NCBI GenBank assembly: GCA_023390955.1
Contig: JAEWBW010000676.1
Coordinates: 1-12,882, forward strand
Source: Pseudomonadota bacterium
GTDB lineage: Bacteria > Pseudomonadota > Alphaproteobacteria > Rhizobiales > Xanthobacteraceae
Direction of reading: 5' to 3'
DNA length: 12,882 nt
A model generated the notes under the pieces. The model saw only the letters and a list, made by a program, of their open reading frames with translations. It was not told the DNA's origin and made no database searches. Shown one piece after another: positions 1 through 6,614 of this stretch (position 1 is the stretch's first letter; each line of letters starts with the position of its first letter). The translations under genes were made by a program, and so were the position numbers.

Positions 1-18
1 TACCCAAAGTTACTGGCG

Positions 19-903
19 TCAGGCCAGCACGCCGTTCTTCTTGAACCAGGCCAGCGCCTGGCTCCAGGCATCTTCAGCGGCGTCCTTGCGGTAGGAGCCG
101 CGGTAGTCGGCATGGAAGCCGTGGGGCGCGTCCGGATAGATCTTGAACTCGGCGGGCTTCTTGGCCTGCTCGAGCGCGGCCTTGAGCTGCTCGACCTGGG
201 CGACGGGAATGCCGGTGTCGGCGGCGCCGTAGAGACCGAGCACGGGCGCCTTCATGTCGGGCGCGAGCTGCAGCGGGCTCTTCGGCCACAGCGGGTTGGC
301 GGGATCGACGATCGAGCCGTAGAAGGCGACGCCGGCCTTCAACGTGCCGCTGTGCGCGGCATATTCCCAGACCGTGCGGCCGCCGCGGCAGAAGCCGATG
401 ATGCCGAGCTTGGAAGTGTCGCCGCCCTGCGACTTGGCCCAGGCCGCGGTAGCATCGAGATCGGACAGCAGCTCCGCGTCCGGCTTGGCATTGACGATCG
501 GCAGCAGGTCCTTGACGTCGGTGATCTTGGTGAGATCGGTGCCCTTCCGGAAATAATAGTCGGGCGCAATCGCGAAGGCGCCGGCCTTGGCAAGACGGCG
601 GGTGACGTCCTTGATGTATTCGTGCAGGCCAAAAATCTCCATCGCGACGATGATCACGGGCGGATTGGCGACGCCGGCGGGCTTTGCGAAATAGCCGGGC
701 ATCTCGGTATCGCCGACCTTGATCTTGGCTTCGCCGACCTGGAGGCCGTTGGTATCGGTGGTGACGACCTGGGCGCGCACGGGACCGGCGGCGAGCGTGT
801 AACCCGCAGCGAGAGCCGCGGTGCCGCTCATGAAGCCGCGCCGCGACACGGGCGCCACCTTGGTCAACCCGACGACGTCGGCAGTCATGATAGTGTCATT
901 CAT
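19..903 (-). CDS. Tat-exported dienelactone hydrolase family protein
   Basis: A 294-residue alpha/beta hydrolase of the dienelactone hydrolase (DLH) family, a group that hydrolyses enol-lactones or related esters; the substrate here is unknown. The N-terminus has a twin-arginine motif (SRRGFM, residues 20-25), a hydrophobic Ala/Gly/Leu stretch and a probable cleavage site near PVRAQ (41-45), so export to the periplasm is likely. DLH landmarks are visible: Glu89 in MEIFGLHEYI, the nucleophile Cys172 in GFCRGG, Asp229 in YGAADTG and His261 in PHGFHADYR. Cys rather than Ser as nucleophile is typical of DLH. The ATG start is supported by AAGGA about 9 nt upstream. The gene stands alone: its downstream neighbour lies outside the window, and a repeat element separates it from the chemoreceptor upstream. 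The family call is firm, the lactone substrate is not. Confidence 0.92.
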   Translation of the reverse strand: MNDTIMTADVVGLTKVAPVSRRGFMSGTAALAAGYTLAAGPVRAQVVTTDTNGLQVGEAKIKVGDTEMPGYFAKPAGVANPPVIIVAMEIFGLHEYIKDVTRRLAKAGAFAIAPDYYFRKGTDLTKITDVKDLLPIVNAKPDAELLSDLDATAAWAKSQGGDTSKLGIIGFCRGGRTVWEYAAHSGTLKAGVAFYGSIVDPANPLWPKSPLQLAPDMKAPVLGLYGAADTGIPVAQVEQLKAALEQAKKPAEFKIYPDAPHGFHADYRGSYRKDAAEDAWSQALAWFKKNGVLA

Positions 904-1000
904 CGGCTCGTCCTTCTATGGGGGATTGGAACGGGCCGGATTGATCAACAAACGCGCGCAGAACGCAAGTCACCTGCGTGCGAGGATGACGGGGCGCGAT

Positions 1001-1170
1001 TCTCGTGCCCCGGACGCGGCGCAGCGCGCAGCGGTGCGCTGCAGAGCCGGGGCCCATGTATCCGCGAGTGCGAGCTAGGCGTGGGTCCCGGCTCTGCAGC
1101 GCGGCACCAAAAGCGCGTTCACGCGCGTCTGCGACGCGCTATGGCGCCGCACCGCGTCCGGGACACGAGA
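1001..1170. repeat. Large imperfect palindromic repeat element, Bradyrhizobium-type
   Basis: The gap between the two minus-strand genes is filled by a nested inverted repeat. The outer arms are 1001-1027 and about 1139-1170: TCTCGTGCCCCGGACGCGG on the left faces CCGCGTCCGGGACACGAGA on the right. The inner arms are 1036-1056 and 1082-1102; GCGCTGCAGAGCCGGG pairs with CCCGGCTCTGCAGCGC, with one mismatch over 21 positions. On one strand the whole could fold into a long stem with a short internal loop around 1057-1081. I recognise this style of element as a frequent intergenic repeat in Bradyrhizobium, from memory only. It could end transcription of the chemoreceptor gene, which finishes 18 nt away. 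No transposase is present. Confidence 0.75.
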
Positions 1171-1187
1171 GTTCGTTACGGAGCGGC

Positions 1188-2891
1188 TTACGCCGCCCGG
1201 ATCGAGCTCATGAAGCTGGCAACGCCGCGCTTGAGGCGGTTGCTCTCATTGGCGAGCGACTGGGCCGCGGACTGCACCTGTGCCGAGGCCGCACCGGCTT
1301 CCGCCGCGCCGCGCTGGACATCGACGATACTGGTCTCGACCTGTGAGGTGCCTTCGGCAGCGCGCTGCACGTTGCGGGAAATCTCCTGCGTCGCAGAGCC
1401 CTGCTGCTCGACCGACGAGGCGATCGCGGCCGAGATCTCGGAGATCTTGCCGATCGTGGCGCCGATCTCCTTGATGGCGGCGACGGAGTCGCGGGTCGCG
1501 GACTGGATGTCGGCGATCTGCTGGCTGATCTCGTCGGTCGCCTTCGCGGTCTGCTCGGCCAGCGTCTTCACCTCGGACGCCACCACGGCAAAGCCCTTGC
1601 CGGCATCGCCGGCGCGCGCAGCCTCGATCGTCGCGTTGAGCGCCAGAAGATTGGTCTGGCCGGCGATGGTCTGGATGAGGTCGACGACGTCCCCGATCCG
1701 GCTCGCGGCCTGCGATAGCTCGCTGATGCGGGTGTCGGTCTTCTGCGCCTGGCTGACGGCCTCGCCCGCGATCTTCGCGGAGGTACCGACCTGACGGCTG
1801 ATCTCGCCGATCGAGGAGGCCAGCTCTTCGCTCGCGGCAGCGACCGAATGGACGTTGGAGGACGCATCGCCCGAGGCGGTGGAGGCGCGGTTGGAAACCT
1901 GCGTGACCGTATCGGCCGTCTTCGACAGCGTGGTCGAGGACGATTCGAGCTGGCCGGCGGCGACCGAGACGAGCTCGATGATCTCGCCGACCTCGCTCTC
2001 GAACTGGTCGGCGAGGCGATTCATGTCGACCTTGCGGGTCTCGACCTGGCGCAATTCGGCGGCGGCCTGCTCCTCGCGCATGCGATTGGTCTCGATCATG
2101 GCGTCGCGGAACACCTGTACGGTGCGCGCCATCTCGCCGATCTCGTCGCGGCGGTCGGCATGGGCGACCGGTGCCTCGAGCTGGCCGGCGCTGAGCGATT
2201 CCATGCGCTCCTTCAGGCCGGTGAGCGGCTTGACGATGCTGCGGCCGACGGCCCAGGTGATGGCGATCGAGACCAGCATCAGCACGACGATCACGATCGA
2301 GGCGGTCTGCACCATCGACCAAAAGGAATTGTCGACCTCCGACATGTACTGCGCCGAGGCGATCATCAGATTCCACGGCGCGAAGCCGCGGGTGAAGGCG
2401 ACCTTCTCGAGCGGGGTCGGATCGGAGCCGCTGCGGCGGAACGAATAATGCAGCGTCCCCTGGCCCTTCTTGGCGATGTCCATCAGGGTGACGGCAAAGA
2501 GGTTGCCGTTGGCGTCCTTGTTCGGACGCATGTCCTTGCCGACGAATTGCGGAATGCCGGGGTTGGAGACGCAGAGCCCGGTCTCATAGTCATAAATATA
2601 AGCGTAGTTGGTGCGGTCTTCGTACCAGACGTTGTTGTTGGCCTCGAGGAAGCGCTTCTTGGCCTCCTCCTCCGTCATCTGCCCGGCCTTGAAGGCTTTG
2701 TAATAGCCGTCCGCGAGATTGTAGACGATGTCGACCGCGGCATGCGCCTTCTCGACGCGCTCCTTGACGAGCTGATTGCGGGCGGTCCAGAGCGCGTTCG
2801 ACGCAACGAGCACCATGCAGATGGCGCCCACCACGTTGATGATGGCGAGCTTGGCTCCGATCGAACGAAAGGAAAGCTTGAAGGCTGGCAT
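1188..2891 (-). CDS. Methyl-accepting chemotaxis protein (Cache-HAMP-MA)
   Basis: A 567-residue transmembrane chemoreceptor that would signal to CheA/CheW. Order: a short cytoplasmic N-terminus, TM1 (about 12-33), a periplasmic single-Cache-like sensor (about 35-190, with the WYEDRTNYAYIYDYETG region and a GKDMRPNKDANG segment), TM2 (about 194-215), HAMP (about 215-268, starting at the SIVKPL motif), and a long coiled-coil signalling domain to the end. The hairpin tip is clear at 415-434, with NLLALNATIEAARAGDAGKG. No CheR/CheB-docking pentapeptide is seen; the protein ends in SSIRAA. The ligand is unknown; this sensor type often binds small organic acids. The start has GAAGAGG about 5 nt upstream of ATG. 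It is an orphan receptor, with no che genes nearby. Confidence 0.96.
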   Translation of the reverse strand: MPAFKLSFRSIGAKLAIINVVGAICMVLVASNALWTARNQLVKERVEKAHAAVDIVYNLADGYYKAFKAGQMTEEEAKKRFLEANNNVWYEDRTNYAYIYDYETGLCVSNPGIPQFVGKDMRPNKDANGNLFAVTLMDIAKKGQGTLHYSFRRSGSDPTPLEKVAFTRGFAPWNLMIASAQYMSEVDNSFWSMVQTASIVIVVLMLVSIAITWAVGRSIVKPLTGLKERMESLSAGQLEAPVAHADRRDEIGEMARTVQVFRDAMIETNRMREEQAAAELRQVETRKVDMNRLADQFESEVGEIIELVSVAAGQLESSSTTLSKTADTVTQVSNRASTASGDASSNVHSVAAASEELASSIGEISRQVGTSAKIAGEAVSQAQKTDTRISELSQAASRIGDVVDLIQTIAGQTNLLALNATIEAARAGDAGKGFAVVASEVKTLAEQTAKATDEISQQIADIQSATRDSVAAIKEIGATIGKISEISAAIASSVEQQGSATQEISRNVQRAAEGTSQVETSIVDVQRGAAEAGAASAQVQSAAQSLANESNRLKRGVASFMSSIRAA

Positions 2892-3004
2892 TCGGCCTCT
2901 TCAATATTTGCTGGGGCTGCGCCGTGATGTCGCGCTCTGCCCATTCACAAGGCGGTGGGAAAGCCAGAATTAGAGCGAATTCGTTAAGAACTTGGTGATG
3001 ATGC

Positions 3005-3034
3005 GCAATCCGATTGCGTTACCAAAGTCTTAAC
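3005..3034. promoter_or_regulatory. Inverted repeat and CtrA-like half-sites upstream of the chemoreceptor
   Basis: About 115-145 nt upstream of the chemoreceptor start is an inverted repeat, CGCAATC-C-GATTGCG (about 3004-3018). It is followed directly by TTAC-N7-TTAAC (3019-3034), one mismatch from the TTAA-N7-TTAAC pattern bound by CtrA in alphaproteobacteria, where CtrA controls motility and chemotaxis genes. Another TTAAG lies at about 2984-2988. The pattern is short and can arise by chance, so this is only a candidate regulatory region. The rest of 2892-3092 shows no gene. Confidence 0.25.
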
Positions 3035-3092
3035 AGGGTGCGCGCCGGCTCCGCATCGCGAGCATGCTCTGGCGAGCGGGTCGCAACGTCTG

Positions 3093-4109
3093 TTATCTGC
3101 GGCGGCCGTTGATGGGCGAGTAGCCAAAGCGCCGCCGGAAGGCGGACGAAAAATTGGACGCGTGCGCGAAGCCTGCGATGTAGGCGGCCTGCTCGATCGT
3201 CAGACCGTCGGCCGCAAGACCAATCCGCGCATTTTCCATGCGTTGCTCGGCGACATATCCCAAAATGGTCTTGCCGAACGTCTGGCGGAAATGGCGGCAA
3301 AGCGAGCGAACGCTCATGCCATGATGGGCGGCCAGTTCGACCAACCGGACATCAGCGCCGGGCGGCAGGGTATCCAGCATTTCCTTCACGCGCTTGATGC
3401 GCTCGACTTCAATCCGGGATGCAGGCCGAGGCTGCCTCGCAGTTTCCAGGCTCGTGAATGCCTCGGCAAAGAACGCCAGCGCAGCGGCTTCGCGACGCAA
3501 CCCGGCCAGAGGGCCGTCGAAATTGAGCGCTGAGTACAAACGGTCAGCGACGGCAAGCAGTGCGGGCGATGCCACGGCTGCTTCCGATATCCCGCGCTGG
3601 GCGAGCCCCTTCCCGACGATTCCCGACTCATCGAAACGCTCGAACATGCCGGCGCCGATCCATTCAGGACGAAGCGAAAAGCCGCAGCGAATCTGCCGCT
3701 TTCGCTCACCGCGATGCAGCCTGATCGGCACCGGCTCGTCAAACGAAGCGAAGTTGATGTTGCCGCTCGGCAGATAGGCCAGACGGTTGGGATAATCGGC
3801 GCTGATCTCATCTCCGAGATTCAGCGCGAAGTTGAAGCCAAGGTCGACGGCCTTGCTGATGTTGTAGGTATCATAGCTGTCGTAGCGAGTGGCATAGACC
3901 GTGAAGCCCGGCTCGATCACCGCACTCTCGATCCATCCATGCGCCAGCGGACGATCGAGCTTCGTCGAACGTTTCAACTCAACCGATACGGGTGAAGCTG
4001 CGGTCGAGAGAGCGGTGATATCTGTTGCAAAGATCGGGTGAGGAGCAATCGCCAAGAAAATCTTCCGGGGTTCAAGGCATGGCCCCGGCGCTGATGAAGA
4101 AAGCGCCAC
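3093..4109 (-). CDS. AraC family transcriptional regulator (PchR-like), likely siderophore-uptake regulator
   Basis: A 338-residue regulator. The C-terminal 100 residues hold the two helix-turn-helix units of the AraC/XylS family: the first at about 255-276 (LVELAAHHGMSVRSLCRHF) and the second at about 303-326 (TIEQAAYIAGFAHASNFSSA), ending in the family signature FRRRFGYSP. The N-terminal ligand region resembles the PchR-type sensors that control siderophore receptors. The gene is divergent from a TonB-dependent receptor, 186 nt apart, which fits a ferric-siderophore-responsive activator of that receptor. The reading frame opens with GTG at 4109, next to a weak AAGG; an in-frame stop lies just upstream and there is no early ATG. 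The first 25 or so residues look poorly conserved in style, so translation may begin at a later GTG or TTG. Confidence 0.9.
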   Translation of the reverse strand: MALSSSAPGPCLEPRKIFLAIAPHPIFATDITALSTAASPVSVELKRSTKLDRPLAHGWIESAVIEPGFTVYATRYDSYDTYNISKAVDLGFNFALNLGDEISADYPNRLAYLPSGNINFASFDEPVPIRLHRGERKRQIRCGFSLRPEWIGAGMFERFDESGIVGKGLAQRGISEAAVASPALLAVADRLYSALNFDGPLAGLRREAAALAFFAEAFTSLETARQPRPASRIEVERIKRVKEMLDTLPPGADVRLVELAAHHGMSVRSLCRHFRQTFGKTILGYVAEQRMENARIGLAADGLTIEQAAYIAGFAHASNFSSAFRRRFGYSPINGRRR

Positions 4110-4295
4110 ACACCTTGATGGTCAATTTGACGCAGCAATCTAGCTGCTTGCTGTCCATCTGGCACGAGCAATTGGCAAGATGGAATAGGTTATTTGACAG
4201 GTTCTAAGAGCGCCGCCGATGCGTCGCATTGAAAGCCTCGCTAGACCGAACCTTGGGGATGCTGACGAGGTCAGCGGTAATCAGGGGCGTTTGTC
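4110..4295. promoter_or_regulatory. Divergent promoter/operator region between regulator and receptor
   Basis: This 186-nt gap must hold the promoters of both divergent genes. Visible elements are an inverted repeat CAGCAA-N9-TTGCTG (4133-4153), an inverted repeat CCATCT-N17-AGATGG (4155-4183), and a direct repeat AGGTTAT/AGGTTCT with a 12-nt period (4187-4193 and 4199-4205) that overlaps a TTGACA box (4194-4199). AraC-family regulators commonly bind direct repeats next to or overlapping the -35 box, so the last pair is the most suggestive. No clear Irr, RirA or Fur box was recognised. A good -10 downstream of TTGACA is not obvious. All assignments are inference from position and pattern. Confidence 0.4.
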
Positions 4296-6614
4296 GTGCG
4301 GGGAAGTGTTTCTATTTCGAAGGTCGTGTGTTTGAGCGCGGCCAGCTATCTGGTGCTGTCGTCGAGCTATGTCGGGGAGGTGCGCGCGCAATCATCCTCC
4401 TTGCCGCCGGTAACGGTCGATGCACCTGGCCAAGCGGCGCGCCCTGCACCTGCCCGCCGGACAAGCGCAAATCGCAATCAGACACGGCGTCAGGCTGCGC
4501 GCACCGACCAGCGGCCCGTCGAGGCAATCCGCTATGTCACACCCTCGACCGGTACGATCGGCGCACTGCCCGCGCCGTACGCCGGCGGCCAGGTTGCAAC
4601 CGGTGGCCGCGTCGGCATGCTCGGCAACCGCAGCGTGATGGATACGCCGTTCAACCAAACCAACTTCACCGAACAGGCGATCAAGGACCAGCAGGCCCGG
4701 TCCATCGCCGACATTCTCTATAGCGATCCGTCAGTGCGGCCCACATTCGGCGGTGGCGGCAACACCGAGCGCTTCATGATCCGGGGCTTTCCGGCTCAGA
4801 ACCGCGACTTCATGTTCAATGGCTATTTCGGCCTCACGCCATTCGGCCGCGTCGGCCTGGAAGGCATCGAGCGCGTCGAACTCTTCAAGGGCCCGAGCGG
4901 GTTGATCAACGGCATGACGCCGTTCGGCTCAGTCGGCGGCACCGTCAATTTGGTGCCAAAGCGCGCCAAGGATACGCCGATCACCGACCTGACCCTGAAT
5001 TACCTGTCGGACGCACGTTTTGGCGGGCATGCCGACATCGGCCGCCGCTTCGGCGACAACAAGGAATTCGGCGTGCGGGTGAACGTTGCGGGCCGCGGCG
5101 GCGACGCACCGATCGACTTCCTGCACGACCAGTTTGCGATCGGCACGATCGGGCTTGATTACCGTGGCGAGCGCTTCCGGTGGGAAGCCGATCTCGGCGT
5201 TCAGCAGCAGAAGATGAACGGCCAGAACCAGACCATCTCCGTCGCTGCGGGCTTCCCGATTCCGGAGGCCCCCAGGAATCGCAACAACTACGCGCAGCGG
5301 TGGACGGAAAGCAATTTCACCGACTATTACGGCGCGACGCGTGCCGAGTTCGACCTGTCGGAGAACGTGACGCTCTTCGCGGGCGGCGGTGCCCATGCGC
5401 TGGATTATACCGCAATCAACACCTATGCGACGCTGCTGAACCCCACCGGCGCCATCAGCAACTTCACGACCCCGCAAACCGGGCTTTTCGCCTACAACAC
5501 CGGCGACGTCGGGGCGCGCGCGAAATTCGACACGGGCCCGGTCGGGCATCAGTTCGTCGTCTCGGCCACCGGGCTGCAGCAGACCTTCTACAGCGGCAGC
5601 GGATCAACGCCGTTCGTGCCCAACTCGAACATCTACAACCCGGTCTACTCGCCGATGCCATTCTTCGCCAACTATGGCACGCGTCCAAAGATCTCCGACA
5701 CGGTGCTGACGAGCGTCGCCGTCGCTGACACGGCCTCCTTTTTCGGCGACCGCATCCAGCTCACGGGCGGCGGGCGCTATCAGAACGTGGACGCCAAGAA
5801 CTTCAACGCCGTCACCGGCGCAGTTTCCACGGCTTACGATCAAGGCCGATGGAGCCCCGCGGTCGGAATCGTCGTCAAGCCGATCCAGAACGTCTCGCTC
5901 TATGCGAACTACATCGAAGGATTGCAGCAGGGCGCGACCGCTCCCGCTACGGCCAACAATGCCGGTCAGACCTTTGCACCTTTCGTGTCGGCGCAAACAG
6001 AAGCCGGCGTGAAGGTCGATTTCGGCAAGGTGACGGTCACGACCAGCGTCTTCGAGATCACGCAGCCGAGCACGGTCACGGTGGCCAACGTTTTCTCGGT
6101 CAACGGAGAGCAGCGTAACCGGGGCGTTGAAATCAACACCTTCGGCGAAGTCGCGCCCGGGCTTCGCGTCCTCGGCGGCGCGGCCTATATCGACGGCCGG
6201 CTGACGAAGACACAAGGCGGCATCAACGACGGCCACTATGCCGTTGGCGTGCCCACCACGACGGTCAACATCGGCGGCGAATACGATATCCCCTATTCGT
6301 CCCTGACGGTGACCGGCCGCGTCATCTACACGTCCTACCAGTTCGTCGACCAGGCAAATACGCAGTCCATTCCCGACTGGACCCGCGTCGACCTGGGCGC
6401 GCTACACCACAGCGTTCAACGGAACGCCGGTCATCATCCGGGCCAATGTGCTGAACGTGTTCGACAAGAACTATTGGGAATCCGCTCAGGCTGGATTATC
6501 GATTGCGGCAGGACGCACGTTCCTGCTGTCCTCGACCTTCAGATTCTGAGTTGGGTCGGCTTGAATATTTTCGCCCGGCTTGAGCGGCCGGGCGACTTCT
6601 TGAGGGGCAGATGA
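4296..6614 (+). CDS. TonB-dependent siderophore receptor, C-terminus frameshifted
   Basis: An outer-membrane beta-barrel receptor for ferric-siderophore import, powered by TonB-ExbBD. The GTG start at 4296 has AGGGG 9 nt upstream. A signal peptide (about 1-32, ending VRAQ) is followed by a likely TonB box (LPPVTVDAP, 36-44), a Pro/Arg-rich linker, the plug (about 115-225, with SIADILYSDPSVRPTFGGG, RFMIRGFPAQNRD and RVELFKGPSGLINGM) and a 22-strand-type barrel. The open frame runs 772 residues, but after Ala702 the sequence stops looking like a receptor. Adding two bases in the GC run at 6397-6402 restores the canonical end: DLGARYTT, VLNVFDKNYWESA and a final LLSSTFRF with stop at 6547-6549, giving 751 residues. 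The terminal Phe matters for BAM recognition, so the protein as read is probably misassembled. This is a real mutation, a slippage event or a sequencing error. The specific siderophore is unknown. Confidence 0.9.
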   Translation: MRGSVSISKVVCLSAASYLVLSSSYVGEVRAQSSSLPPVTVDAPGQAARPAPARRTSANRNQTRRQAARTDQRPVEAIRYVTPSTGTIGALPAPYAGGQVATGGRVGMLGNRSVMDTPFNQTNFTEQAIKDQQARSIADILYSDPSVRPTFGGGGNTERFMIRGFPAQNRDFMFNGYFGLTPFGRVGLEGIERVELFKGPSGLINGMTPFGSVGGTVNLVPKRAKDTPITDLTLNYLSDARFGGHADIGRRFGDNKEFGVRVNVAGRGGDAPIDFLHDQFAIGTIGLDYRGERFRWEADLGVQQQKMNGQNQTISVAAGFPIPEAPRNRNNYAQRWTESNFTDYYGATRAEFDLSENVTLFAGGGAHALDYTAINTYATLLNPTGAISNFTTPQTGLFAYNTGDVGARAKFDTGPVGHQFVVSATGLQQTFYSGSGSTPFVPNSNIYNPVYSPMPFFANYGTRPKISDTVLTSVAVADTASFFGDRIQLTGGGRYQNVDAKNFNAVTGAVSTAYDQGRWSPAVGIVVKPIQNVSLYANYIEGLQQGATAPATANNAGQTFAPFVSAQTEAGVKVDFGKVTVTTSVFEITQPSTVTVANVFSVNGEQRNRGVEINTFGEVAPGLRVLGGAAYIDGRLTKTQGGINDGHYAVGVPTTTVNIGGEYDIPYSSLTVTGRVIYTSYQFVDQANTQSIPDWTRVDLGALHHSVQRNAGHHPGQCAERVRQELLGIRSGWIIDCGRTHVPAVLDLQILSWVGLNIFARLERPGDFLRGR
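6397..6402 (+). other. Frameshift site in a GC dinucleotide run of the receptor gene
   Basis: The run GCGCGC sits where family members encode D-L-G-A-R-Y-T-T. As read, the frame gives D-L-G-A-L-H-H and then 68 further residues without family character. Lengthening the run by one GC unit gives GGC GCG CGC TAC and restores an in-frame barrel end of 49 residues closing at 6549. Removing one base would also restore the downstream frame, but would not recreate the Arg-Tyr pair. A two-base contraction is therefore the simpler reading. Confidence 0.85.
6572..6594 (+). terminator. Perfect 8-bp hairpin between receptor and PepSY gene
   Basis: CGCCCGGC (6572-6579) pairs perfectly with GCCGGGCG (6587-6594) across a 7-nt loop. 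It lies 23 nt after the restored receptor stop and 16 nt before the PepSY start. What follows is ACTTCTTGAGG, not a proper T-tract, so it is at best a weak or partial terminator; it could instead protect the 3' end of the receptor message or lower expression of the second gene. In the frameshifted reading it is translated. Confidence 0.4.

Noticed and set aside
112..1794. Long open frame on the plus strand opposite the dienelactone hydrolase and chemoreceptor genes
   Set aside because: It spans two unrelated minus-strand genes and a palindromic repeat, has no recognisable domain, and is the kind of antisense frame that high GC content produces.
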